A stretch of 64,000 bases of DNA from Boswellia sacra. Lineage: Eukaryota; Streptophyta; Magnoliopsida; Sapindales; Burseraceae. Within the stretch, counting starts at the first letter, position 1. Every line of letters begins with the position of its first letter. The notes below the pieces were generated by a model. That model was not told where the DNA came from. It was given only the letters and a program-made list of their open reading frames with translations, and did no database searches. The DNA is taken from contig SNVD02013970.1 in NCBI GenBank assembly GCA_013180625.2, positions 1 through 64,000 of the forward strand. The letters are read 5' to 3'. Below are positions 34,601 to 47,200 of this stretch, one piece after another. The position numbers and the translations under genes are program-made.

Positions 34601-35350
34601 GATTGAGGAGATAGATTATCTAATAAGTAAGATTATAAAATAATCCTTGTCAAAGGACCTTGTGCAAAATATTCATAATACTCTTACAGTAATTTTTTTC
34701 TTTTTTAGATGATTGCCAAAATTTAGATTATGTATGTTATTATTCCAATAATAATAATATCAATTATTTAATCTCTCTCACACAATAATCTACGCTTTTT
34801 TTCTCATATTTTTATATTATTACGTTTAAAATTAACCCTCCAATAAATTTTTAGGTCCAACTACACTTGCACTTGATCTAAAGCCATGCTAGAATCCAAC
34901 CAAAATTTTCCTGTTTCAAAGCACGCTTGCATTGCACGCCCCATTTTGCGACTCATTTACTCTACTTGTTTCCTTTCTGGGAGGTCCCGCACCCCGCTGC
35001 ATGACCATTAATCATCAATAAAATAAAATGAAAAATCTTTCAAAGTTTAAAAAGAAAAAAAAAAAACAAACAAAAAACTCTCCCACAACCTCGAAAGCTA
35101 ATGTAGTGAAAATTCCTAAAATTTCATAGTATTATTATATCAAAATATATAACATAGATTTTTGCTCATCAAGTTGTTATTGGAATTGGAATTCTCAGTT
35201 GGACAAACATAAAAGATAAATTGGTTTGTTCATGACCCTCTATGAAGAAATAACATTCATATAGCAACAAAAATAATAACTAAAATTTGAAATTTTTACC
35301 AGTGTTTGATCTCAATAAAAATTTTATCAATGTTTACTTTTGATGTTTAA
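34600..35350. other. AT-rich spacer
   Basis: No gene seen. Confidence 0.5.
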
Positions 35351-35553
35351 TGTCACGACCCGCCCAATTTACTTGCTAGAGACCCTAAATATGCCTAAAG
35401 GCTTGACCCAGCTTCTGGAAAGCCCAAGCCCAAGCCCAAGCCCATCCTTCTTCTTGAGCGAGAAGACTAACATCAAGGCTTACTTAACAACTTTCGAGTC
35501 AAGTTACTTAAGTGTCGCACGAACGTACTGCGCAAACCTCTAAACTCGTGACA
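35351..35553. repeat. Short element with perfect 8-bp terminal inverted repeats
   Basis: Starts TGTCACGA and ends TCGTGACA, a perfect inverted pair 203 bases apart. The interior has CCCAAG repeated three times. TGTCACGACCC is also a common LTR start, so a solo LTR or a small element is possible. A partial tandem repeat of its right edge (AAACTC-GTGACATTAAGCTAA) follows at 35576-35602. Confidence 0.5.
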
Positions 35554-35932
35554 TTAAGCTAATAAAAATCTTTAAACTCAGTGACATTAAGCTAACAAAA
35601 ATGGATGGTATAAGAGATGAAATTCATGAAAACTACAACAAACTGAACTTTTTAATGTATCTAATTTGAGATGAAGAAAAATAAAGTGTTTTTAGTATGA
35701 GTTGAGAAAATGAAAACCCTTTTATAGGCAAGCGCAGGACATTACAAGCTAAGCCACAACTATCATATCTAGGATGCTAGCTAGCTGTCCAAGTAGCAAA
35801 TTACATTCATAAAATGTCAAAAGTGTCTTTTGCGACCTCTAAAAAAGCCTACAATTTCGCCACAAAAAGGTACAAACTTTACCCCGTTCTCTTATTCTTG
35901 GAATATATCATATTTTGTAGGGATTTGCAATT
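35554..35932. other. Non-coding spacer
   Basis: A partial repeat of the preceding element's edge, then AT-rich sequence with CCCTTTTATAGGC near 35717, possibly LTR-derived. No gene. Confidence 0.4.
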
Positions 35933-35937
35933 TGCTG

Positions 35938-36383
35938 TGATGAGGAACGAGGTTCCTCAAATTAACAGAAAGGGAGGGAGATAAAGACAGAGGAAAGGAG
36001 AGAAATAATAGAAAAAATTTGGCAAAGAAGTAGAATGAAAATTGAGGGAGAAATAATCTTTTTACTAAAAGATCAAAAAACAATAACAATCAAATTTGAA
36101 AATAACATAACTAAAGGTTCCTATTTATAGGACCTTAAAGCCTAGTTCTATTAGGAAATAAAATCCTATTAGGAAATAGAATCATAATCCTAGTTTAACT
36201 AGAAAATACCAAAATTAAATCCTAAATAAAATAGTAAACTATTAATTAGGAAAATAACTCAAATTAGGATTACTCCCAATTTAGGAAGTCAAAATCCCTA
36301 ATAATAGTCAAAATCCCTAATTTATTAAAATCCCTAAAATCAAAATTAAAATCCCTAATTTATTCCTAATTTGTCCTACATCA
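35938..36383 (-). repeat. 3' LTR of the small element
   Basis: Direct repeat of 37397-37823. Contains an AGTCAAAATCCCTAATAAT-type duplication near 36280-36312. Confidence 0.9.
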
Positions 36384-36424
36384 ATTCTCTCCCTCTTGAA
36401 AAAAACTCGACTCCTGGCGAGTTG

Positions 36425-37114
36425 TCAAGGAGGAAATTGCCAATACACAAGGAAACGCCACGTCTTGCCTTGTACGATCATTGGAAAGTCATCAATCCAA
36501 ATCTTCACTTTATGACGATCTAATATTGTAAGCACACATAATAGAAAAATCATTGATGCTTCAGCGGCCTTCAATATTGGTAGAGAAACAATAATCCCTA
36601 CGGAAGACTTGACCGTTGACTTGGTAGAAGACGTCACCGTTGACCCAATAATAAAAGTAGGTGAATCCAAATATGACTCACAACCTATGAAATCAATTTC
36701 TTGAATGATTTCATGAGATTCTTCTTCACATATGGATTCAACTTCACATGTAGGCTCTACATCATTTTTCAAATTCGTTTCGCCCTTGACTTCAATAGAA
36801 CTATTACATTCATGCTCATCTGCAAGATTAATATCACTTGCTTTCTCATCTCTACTAAAATCATCACACTCAACCTCATGGTTCTTAGGAGTTGCACCCA
36901 AAATCCCTTGATTCTGATGTTTGGTGGAGGACTCCAAATTACGGCCTTGTATTTTAAGAAAGGAAGCTTGTAAGGCTTTTACAGTTATTAATATTTCTGC
37001 AATTTTATCTTCCATGGCATCCATTCTACTCTCCAGAGCATCAATTCTGACGTTTGTCCTATTTTCTGAGGCTTGTATCATTGAGAGTATTAAAGTTTGT
37101 AATGAAGAACACAT
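36425..37114 (-). CDS. Protein of the small LTR element, coiled-coil and acidic; function unknown
   Basis: A 229-residue ORF from ATG 37114. Residues 10-60 form a likely coiled coil (RIDALESRMDAMEDKIAEIL). A Cys/Glu-rich acidic middle contains several ECN/CEVES motifs. The C-terminal part has a hydrophobic patch and KVKIWIDDF. No protease, RT or integrase motif is present. Non-autonomous elements often keep one gag-like protein; a coiled coil and size near 25 kDa would fit a reduced gag, but I see no zinc knuckle. It fills the space between PBS and purine tract almost completely, which supports expression by the element. Unrecognised family. Confidence 0.5.
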   Translation of the reverse strand: MCSSLQTLILSMIQASENRTNVRIDALESRMDAMEDKIAEILITVKALQASFLKIQGRNLESSTKHQNQGILGATPKNHEVECDDFSRDEKASDINLADEHECNSSIEVKGETNLKNDVEPTCEVESICEEESHEIIQEIDFIGCESYLDSPTFIIGSTVTSSTKSTVKSSVGIIVSLPILKAAEASMIFLLCVLTILDRHKVKIWIDDFPMIVQGKTWRFLVYWQFPP

Positions 37115-37396
37115 TGTAGATATTGACAAGAACAATATGATGGTGTCGCGGTGAACAGTAACTTCGATGAATAGTAACCGTGATGAACAGTAACTCACGT
37201 GAACAGTACCCGGTGAACAGTAACTTCGGTGAAGAGTGATTTTTTTTTTTTTTGGTTTTTGTTTTGTAGGGGTGATGGAAGATGAAATTGGGGCAAAGTA
37301 AATTGATGGTAGTGGGAGATTTTAGGGTTAATGGGTTGAACAAAATTAAAGGATAAATAGTATAAGAGGGGATCAAAACCACGCTCTGATACCAAT

Positions 37397-37823
37397 TGAT
37401 GAGGAACGGGGTTCCTCAAATTAACAGAAAGGGAGGGAGATGTAGACAGAGGAAAGGGGAGAAATAATAGAAGAAATTTGGGAAAGAAGTAGAGTGAAAA
37501 TTGAGGGAGAAATAATCTTTTTACTAAAAGATCAAAAAACAATAACAATCAAATCTAAAAATAACATAACTAAAGGTTCCTATTTATGAGACCTTAAAGC
37601 CTAGTTCTATTAGAAAATAAAATCCTATTAGGAAATAGAATCATAATCCTAGTTTAACTAGAAAATACCAAAATTAAATCCTAAATAAAATAGTAAACTA
37701 TTAATTAGGAAAATAACTCAAATTAAGATTACTCCCAATTTAGGAAGTCAAAATCCCTAATTTATTAAAATCCCTAAAATCAAAATTAAAATTCCTAATT
37801 TATTCCTAATTTGTCCTACATCA
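37397..37823 (-). repeat. 5' LTR of the small element
   Basis: Direct repeat of 35938-36383; TATA-like sequence CCTATTTAT... is shared by both copies (37577 and 36119). Confidence 0.9.
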
Positions 37824-37828
37824 TACTG

Positions 37829-38203
37829 TTTTGATAAGAGATATGAAAGAGCTCCTGCCAACCTTTCTTTCCATAAAGAAGAATTAGATTTCTCAAAAAT
37901 TGGATTCCATAACTAAGCTCAATTATAAAAGGAAAAAGATAAAAAGGAGCAGCGAAATAAATAAAAGAAAACACACTACAAATCTATCATGATGTTACCC
38001 TTCATAAACATTTCTCAAACTAGTTAACCAAAGTTCAATTAAATATGTGTAATTTACAACCTAACTGAGTTGCTTTCAGAGTTTGTAACTCAGAATCTCA
38101 GATGTGCTTCACATTTGTCATTTACTACCAAACAATTGACGCAATATTCATTCAAAGAATCAAATTCACTCTATGAATGATATGTATCTTCACCTATGAT
38201 CCA
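37829..38203. other. Intergenic spacer downstream of the chromatin gene
   Basis: No gene seen; probable 3' UTR of the minus-strand gene ending at 38204. Confidence 0.45.
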
Positions 38204-41200
38204 TTAAATAAAGAAACAACCCATCACTACTTCAGTCTCTGTTACCCAGTACTCGTCTACGCTTGTATACGTACCCAAATCTTTGTGTATTTCCATTGTT
38301 GCTATTAACCAAGTTTTCTTTCCCAATAATTTTTGTTTGCTTTCTTTTCGACTTGCGCTTGTAAAATAAGCCAGAGAATCTGCCTCTATTATCAACCTCA
38401 CCATTGTGCTCCTGCAGCATCGAGTTTATAATTCTAAGTACACATCTTGTTAAATAAAACAGGGGGGAAATAGGCACCTAAATTTAAATAATTAATCCCT
38501 AGTATGATTGAAATTTTTTAAGCTAAGCTATCAAAATAATATAAAAATAAAGACCAAAAATTCCCAATAGTCACTTCAATGCATATTATGAAAGAGAATA
38601 TTGAAGGAGGTTCTTGTCACTGGGAAAATTCCTAAACATTTGTTTCATCCCTAGATAAATTCCAATTTAGCCTAAAATGATGCTTGCAAAACAATTTAGC
38701 AAAAAATATTCTGAACCTCATCAATTCAGACTCCTAAACAAGATTTAATGGTATCAAAGAAAATTCATTAGCATGAACATACCAGTGACACAGGAGATGT
38801 ATTCCCAGGGAACCTCCAGATCTACCCACAAGACCTACAGAAAAGGCAAATTGAGATTCATTTATACTGCAAAAAGAAAAAATCCATTAGGGCAATTTAG
38901 TGTACAGAAGTGTTAAAGGCTCCATGAAACTTACCATTTATTTCCTTTGTTATTGTAGAGTTGCTAATAAATTTCTGCAACATCTTGGTTCCTTGGAACA
39001 CCAAAAACGGATAAGGAAAGAGTTCTACTCTTTGATAATGAAGCAATTCTGAAAAGCCAAAAGAAGCTTCCCATGTATTTTGCAGCTGTATTATAGACGG
39101 CAAGACTAATCTCTCTACACCAAACTGAGTAAGCAGCTGCAAATGGAGAAAGAGTACACTTGAATTAACATATCAACTTTGTTTTGCTACAACTTTTTAA
39201 CAGCCAAATAGAGCATAAGAGAGAAAGACACCAAGGCAATATAGAAAGGTCTAGGACTACCTTCTCCAACTCATGCACAAGAAGTCGACACATGCCCTGC
39301 CGCCTATACTGAAAAGGAGTAGCAACTAGAGGCATCTCTGCAACCTTTAGTCCAAAAAACCTGAAAAATCATGTGACAAACATGAAGTTGTTAAATACAA
39401 GAATTACATGAAACTACAAAACTGAAAGTACAAGATAAGATGGCGAATAAATTTCATATTATAATTACCTGACTGTGGCCACAGACACAATTTCATCACC
39501 TCTATGTAGAACCATGACATAAAATCCACGGAAATCCAGTCGTTTGAGCTTAGATCTGCACATCATAGGAGAGCAAAATTTAATACCAGAAACGAAAAAT
39601 TCAAAGGAAATCCAGCATTCAAAAATATCACCAAGAATTCAGCAGCTGACTTAACAAAATCAATCACCTAGGCAACTTGCAAGGATTGTTCAGAATTTTA
39701 TATCACCAAGTAAAAAACTCCTATGTTGTACGAATTTATCAGAACTGGAAAAAATAGCATGAAATATAGTACCACCTATTAGCAGATGATCAGGTTCATA
39801 AACCATCTCTCCTTACAACCAAGCTCCACCTACACCACATACTACTCCACTCTAAGCTGCAGTACGAATTACATAATCATTTGTCACCAAGTTAGGAGGT
39901 GTTTGACAAAAAAACCCAGAAGCTGACCAGCCATTTATAATGATGAAATTCTTTGTTCGTCAAAGTATAGTTTTTCTTGGAATAATTTAGAATCAATTCT
40001 CTATTAACCACATAAAATTAGCCTGTTATTACAAGTTAATATACTCTACCCGCTATTCAAATAGGTGGCCTTGCATCTAAACGTCTTGTTTTGTTGAAAT
40101 ATCAAAATTTTGAATTCCACTCTTCGAAGTTGCTCTGTTGTTTGGTACTCATGTAATTCAGTAAGATGTAACTGTTGATTCTCAATAATTGCAAGATCAA
40201 CAAGTTTATTTGGAAAAGAAAATAAAAAAAAGGAAAGAGCGAACAAACAAAGAAAGTAATTCTCTTTTCCCTCTCTCGTTTTTGGATTAAAAAAATAAAA
40301 GTTGTATTGAAAAAGATTCAAAGGAGACAATACAAATGTGGGCTATTAGACTATAACAAGGAAAAAAAATGTTAAGGCGAAGCACCCGCCCCATACAATG
40401 AGACCCAAAAAAACACCTGTCAAGAATCCACAAAATCCCAACCTCTCATGTCAAAAAAAAGAAAATCTATACAAGATTACGCCACCACACGTTCCCAATT
40501 AAGATAAATAAAGGCAAAATAAGAATCATGAAAGTCCTTTGAAACCGAAGCCCAAGAGAAAACATAGAGTCGGATTTTGTGCCATAAATTGTTACCGTTT
40601 TTATTTTAAATAGTGATAAAATTTTTATTATCTTATCATTTCCACATCAGGTTGGCATCAGAGGCAACACTTGGTCCTTAATTGTTTCCTAAGACAAATA
40701 ACCTGTCAAAGCTTCATGTCTACCACATACATCAGCTCACAATTCTCTTTTGCTTAACTTCAGTTTTTAAAAGGCCTATCCTGAAAATAATGATCCCTCC
40801 TACTCCATCATCAGTTTGTCCTATTTTTCTTCAGGCAACTTGTCAGCCTTGCTTGCAATTTGATACAAAATTTAAGCAAACACAAATAGCACACGTCATT
40901 GCCTTTATCTCAAGTTCAATATAAAGGCACATAGTTTCAATCGCGGAGAATCATGAAGACCATATTGGAGCATAGAGCCAACATTTTATAAAAAATATAC
41001 AAAAATCAGTTAACTTGGCCTTTTGTATAAACTTCATTTGCATGCTTGAATTGAGAAGGAAGGTAGTTGGAGAACACATAATTTTAACAGAATTCCAAAT
41101 AATAACAATGTCATCAATATACACAAAGGAACAGCTAAATGGCTTTTTCCAAATAGAATGAAGAAAAAGAGCAAAGTCAAGTTCACTAGAATAAAAGGTT

Positions 41201-44200
41201 GTCCATATCACTATGCGAATTCCTCAAAACAAAAACCCAAGAGTCTAGTTTGAGACCATGTAATGGTTTTAGCCATTTGCACATTTCTCCATGGCTGTGG
41301 GAAATACAAGAGGAATTGTTTAAACTTATATGTACAAGCCTGACATTTATTAGTGGTTAGATACTATAGTTCAATCACACCTACAAGCTTAAGCTTTAGG
41401 TAAAGTAGTTTCCCTCAAATGGTATGAAAAAGCCAAAATAACCTAGTGATCATATGTTTGAAACGCCCTCATGTCAATTTATATATATATATACATAGCC
41501 CATTATAAGACCCTTGTGAGGCATGTGAAGCCCGGTCCTCGTGGAAATACACATAAGGCCTTTGCAAATACTGTAGTGAAACCCACATCTATAAACTTGA
41601 ACTTTTAGGTGAAGTGGTTCCCTTCACAATGTTCATTAAATTCTCCATCTAATGAACTAAGGTTACAACGACCAACTTATAAATAATGATATCATCATGG
41701 TAACATGATCAGTTTTAATTTCTAACCCCCCAACAAAATCATCAAACTTAGGCTTGATTTTTCATACCCACCAACAATCAACAATATCGTAACAAGAGCA
41801 AAAGTTACTTCATAATCAATCCCATACTCTTGTATAAATCACTTTCCAACCAAAGTTGCTACGCAAGTTTGGATACAAAATCAGAACTCTTTTAACATAA
41901 CCACAAACAACTGAAAACATAGTTACTAGGGTACTAAGGGTTAGGGGGACTAATCCCCACCAAATTGCCACTCGCCAAAGGGCTGAAGAATAACCTCTTT
42001 ATAGGAATAGGAGTGACAAAGCATATATAAAGGAGGAAAATCAAAATAGTAAGTAGTATTAGAAAAACCACAACAATCAGGACACTTACAAATTCACATA
42101 GAATAACAATATGTAGGATCCTCTTTTTGAAAATTTGATGGAGATTTAGCCAAGGGAAGGTAAGGGAGCTATACCTGCAAAGGAAACATTTGTGTTCCTA
42201 AAAGAATAAGTACGAATAATAGGAGGACCTCAACAAAAAGAGGGAAGCATAGAAACAAATGGGAAGTTAGAATGTTTACATTACTAACATCATCATTAGA
42301 TTTTTAGATCCTTCGGCAAATGGATTAAAATAAAAACTTTTTTGACTTATTGAAATGCAAGATGCAGATTATGCGAGTAAAAGAAAAAATAAAGTGCCAA
42401 AAACACATGTTCGCAAGGATAAAGCCATTGACCGATAGGATCAAAAACTTTGAGACTATTTTTTTCCTCACCATAACCAAGGAAAAACACAAGCAGAAAA
42501 TCAGCACAGCCAAAAACTTATAAGAGCATAATTGGCAAGCATACAATAAAGCATTTTCAAGTGATAAGACACTAGAGGTGACAGTGGACTTTATCATGTT
42601 AACTAAATGACCAAATATAACAAAAAAATTTTATCACAAACTAAACACGTGTTTCACTGATATACAATAAAAGTTGCAAGAAAAAGGTGGTCTGGATGTC
42701 CACAGAACTTACAGAAAACTATCAAGGGTAATTGAAGTCTATACAGAAGAAAAGTGAATAGAAGAAAAAAGATCAAAAAAAACAAAAAACAAAACAAAGC
42801 TGCTATAAACCAAAATAAATAAACCAATATTTTTGTTTCTTTTTAAAGCCAAAAAAAAAAAGCCATTTGTAAGTCAAGGCCTCAAGAAAACTCTTAATCT
42901 TTAGAAACCCCTTTCCAATTAAGAGAAATGCAGAGAATAAGTAATCCTATGAATCCTCGAAGACCAATCCCCAAATTTAAGCAAAAGGCCTAAGCCTATT
43001 CCTTGCTAGTCTTAATCATCAAGATTCTATTGTTTCTCTCTTGCAAATTGCACACTTCTAGAGATTCTTGCCTTTTGCCTTCATCCAAGAGCACCCAAAT
43101 TCTCCATGAGTTACAAGAACCATGGGTGGCTATAAATCTGGATTCCTTTAATCTCTCCACCTTGGGAATCTTTTTTCCCAAGCAACTTTTCTCTGAACTT
43201 GTATGACATCTCTCCACCTTCACAACCGTAGCTCTACAAAAGCTCACAAGTTTTGGATTGTCACCTAAAGGCAAACCAATATATTTCAATGGCCAACTTC
43301 CTAAAAACAACTAACACTATCGGCTAGTGCAGCAACCTTTTTATCTTGGGAATTAATACTTTTGGAAAAGTTAAATACAAGACCTGATGAGCAGAGTCAT
43401 GAGTCAGCACCCATTAATGAGATAGAAATAGCTTGAAATGAATTAGATATGAGAATTATTTCAGAAAGGAAGTGGAGATGTCAGGGAGAATAAGAAACCT
43501 AATCTGAAAGAAAAACCCTTAACAATGAAATATATGTAGTAGTTGAGAATGATGAATTACGATTTTCAGTTGCCTAACCAATCTACTCCCATCTGGCTGT
43601 TCTCCATTACATATTTAAGATATTGCTATTTTCAGGCCTCTATCAACCAAAGCAAGAAAGAATGTAGCTGTTGTGGATCACTTTATTTTGCGATAAAGCA
43701 AAGAACAATTCCTTACTGATAGGAAGCAACAGATCCAATTCCAACCTAAGAACATGTCACCTCAAAATATGATTTCCTAAGAACTGCAGAGATTGATACA
43801 TATGCAATAGCTGCCCCCAGCATTCACCGTCCTAATTAATTATTAGTACCTAATAAAGCATTTTTCATCAATCTGAACTTTCTTCTCCACAGAAAAAGTT
43901 GAAACATTCCAGGTCCACATATCGGCACATGGATGCTTGATGTTGAAGGCAATGTCAAACAACTAATTGTAGCAGACAACAAACAAGAAACAGGAAGGCA
44001 GCGAGTTGGATCTGTACATGGGTAGTTCTTAAAGGTGTAGTCCTGACATTGAAGTTGGAAAATGTAGAAAGGGAACCAGGGAGCAGATTGGTGAGGACAA
44101 TTCTGACATTTCCAATATAATGACAAATGAGCACATGTTTGAGGTTCTTTGGTGGCAGGTGATCCTTTTTTTTTTTCTCTCCCCAATAACCATCTATGTT

Positions 44201-47200
44201 GACTGGTTTTGACGTTATTTTTGGTAGAATATATAATTATGCGTCAAATAATTTTTTCAAAGAATATTTATTACTTAAACATTGAGGGTAACACAATCAC
44301 AATAGTTTCCAATAACAATCATAATATCGGAAAAAATGAAGGTAGTGAATTTTAACAATCAAAAGAAGTCAAACGTTTCATGTGAGAATGCATTCACAAC
44401 AAGAGAGGACACAAATAGTTTTGAAACTACAAGTTGCATATTTGAGATTTCACCAAACCTCAAGGGAGTTCAAGGATCATAACCATTCTTTTGGTTGAAT
44501 TTCCCACTAAGATAGAGATTTTTATTAAGACAGCATACAGAGCAACATATCTTGGTTAGCTAACATTCAGCAAAATTCTCAAATGTTGCAAAAAACTCAG
44601 CTGAAGCATTACAAGCACAAATAATGTTTCAACAACAGGCAAGTAGTTAATTACCATTCTTTAGAAAAACCTTGATAGATATAAGTATTTAACAGACAAA
44701 TAATGGAATCTACAAATGAAAGGCAGACAGATCCCTTCAATTATCATTTCACTCACTTTATATTCTCTAGTCAACGCCCACAAATTAAAGCAATATAAAA
44801 AATGTGATGAAGAAGCCTTACCTTGAATTGTAGATGACATCTCTAACAAGGTCCCTCTGGGTATGAGGCTCCTTAACAGGCTCAAAACAGTCATGAATAA
44901 CCCTGAGAACACTAGACAGCTTAATGCATGAATCAGTTCTTGATATATACGGAAGACTGTAAGCATTTTTATTTGATCTCATCAAGGTCCAAGTCAAGCC
45001 ATCCACAGCAGTAGTATTTGAAATGCCCAAAAGTTGATGAAGTTGGACACATAACTGAAAGACAATAAAATATATATTATTCATAACCAACAGGAAAACG
45101 CTAACCAAAAGTCCAAACTAATGAAACAAGCTAATTTCAAAAATTGCACCAATATAGCAACAAGATTTACCACTAAATCCTAAATAAGAGGCATATGTTA
45201 TGTAAACAACCCATACACTTCTACTTTTAGAATACAAAATATCCACTGTTCGTTAAATAGGCAAACTCCAAAAGTTAAAAGTTTGGCCCCCTCATAGAGA
45301 ACAGAAGAATTTCCTCATGAAAATAATCTCTCCTTCAAGGACTTGAAGTTAAAGCACAGGTACCTTAAAACAAGCCTCGGAGCAAAAATTCTCTGATGCA
45401 CGTTCTGCAGGAAAAAAGCTTCCAGCTTTCCTCAGGCAAGTCATATGATCTAGAAGGAAAAGATTACAAAAATATAAATACATAAGCACAATGGATAATT
45501 CTAAAGAACTATTAAGAACAAAACATACATCCACGGGTGCACTGCAGGCAAATATTAGTGAACTGGTGATTTTCATCATTGAAATCTCTAAATCCACATA
45601 ATGCACAGCAACAAGATGGACAAAACCACTTTCCACCTGGAATATCCTGAAGCCCAAAAATCAAGTTCCAGTTAATGGAAACACTTTCCTGCAAAATAAT
45701 TTCAAAAAGAGGGAGACACAAAATACCAAACAGAATATGTATAACGAATTTTTAAGGTTGCACGATATTTGCTTAGTATTCAAATGTTCTGTACATTAAT
45801 CCATAGGCCTTTCAGCCTCTTGTGTAACAGTGACATATAAATTATGGGTTTGAACTCAATAAGGATGTTTATTTTGGCAATGCTTCAACAGTACATGGAA
45901 AAAAGAATATGTCAAAAGTTAGTAGACCCAAATTTAAGATGAAGACAAGCAATTTATTGTGATAAAGTTATAATCGTGCGTTCATTAATCAATCCAACAA
46001 TGCTATCTCTTTCCAATTTGACAGTCGTCATAAATTCTATGAATATAAAGACACATAAGAGTTGAATCTTTTTTAAGTAATCAATTAAAAGATCAATGAA
46101 TATCTTTCTGTCTGTAGTAATCTATGTACCTTCTAACATATTTACTATGGGGAAGGAAGGTTGATGTAAGTCCCAGCTGACTTCTCTCCATCATTTCTTC
46201 TTCATTCTCCCTCCTCTTTATACTATTATCTTATTATTTTACCAGTCAACCATTCTTAATGTGGATCCATGCAACAGAGCAAGTGATGAAGACAAGTGGG
46301 ATCACCTTTAAAAGGCCTTTCCAAAGGTCAAAAGACTTTAAAACCCAAACAACCCAATTAGTGATAGGAAAGTGAATTTAAAATTAAAAGAAGAGAATAA
46401 AGAAGTGGATCAGGCATCCATCAAAAGGTCAGATCTTCCCTTAACAGGGAAGGCAAAAGAATAGACAAAAGACCCAAAAAGTGTGCAGGCTGTGCAAAAC
46501 GACAGATCTACTATTAAATGTTAATTCTGTATATGTAAGGCAACCTCAAAAAGGAAAAAATAAAAATAAAAATAAAATCAGCCTAGGACCCCATCCCAAT
46601 TAAGGTTATAATAGAGAAGAAAGAAATGTTTGTTTCCCTAGAAACTGAGACCCAAAGAGATGCAAACAGAATGCACTTTGTCCCACAGTACATAGATACC
46701 TTCACCTTTAACATCTTCAATGATCCTGGAGTTCTTTCACGCTAAATTACCCAAAAAAAGAACCAACACAACAGACTTCCATAAAGTCTTAGCTCTCTTC
46801 CCTTTCCCAAAAGCAGATAAGTATCTGCTAAATAAGAGGAACCAAATCTTGGACAGGCCAATCAAAAGTTAGCGTCTTTACAAGCTTTGTTGCACCAAAA
46901 ATTAAAAAAAAAAAAAAAAAAGCCTCCATGCAGTGAGTGAAGAGATGTCATGATCAACTGTCTCCAATTGGACTCAAAACTAGACAATAGTATTAGCTCA
47001 ACAACTTTATATTATATCATATTACTACTAAGAAGTCAAAATTTTGATGCAAGATTTTAAGTGTGCAACCAAAAAACAATAAAAGGGGCCTCCAAAGTTC
47101 TTATCTCCCTAAGTAAATGAATTGTCCATTCCCAAGGATCTTAAATGAAGTTTAAATGTTAATTGGAAGTTTTAAACAGTCTTTTTCTTCCAGCGTCATT

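Larger units (their letters stand above)
35938..37823 (-). mobile_element. Complete small non-autonomous LTR retrotransposon
   Basis: LTRs at 35938-36383 (446 bp) and 37397-37823 (427 bp) are nearly identical apart from a 19-base repeat in one. Each is TG...CA bounded. On the minus strand a PBS (TTGGTATCAGAGCGTGG, 37379-37395) follows the 5' LTR, and a purine tract (CAAGAGGGAGAGAAT) precedes the 3' LTR. Flanking pentamers TGCTG (35933-35937) and TACTG (37824-37828) are a probable target-site duplication with one change. The interior is only 1.0 kb and encodes one protein unrelated to pol. Confidence 0.88.
39556..44821 (-). other. 5.3-kb intron of the IDM1-like gene carrying transposon fragments
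   Basis: Lies between the exon ending DVIYNSR and the exon starting SKLKRLDF. It holds a copia fragment (about 40950-42600) and a LINE fragment (about 42990-43390), both in the gene's sense orientation. The remainder is AT-rich and non-coding. Confidence 0.75.

Noticed and set aside
43836..44186. 116-codon minus-strand ORF
   Set aside because: Within the large intron, no conserved motif, and exons on both sides join in phase without it.
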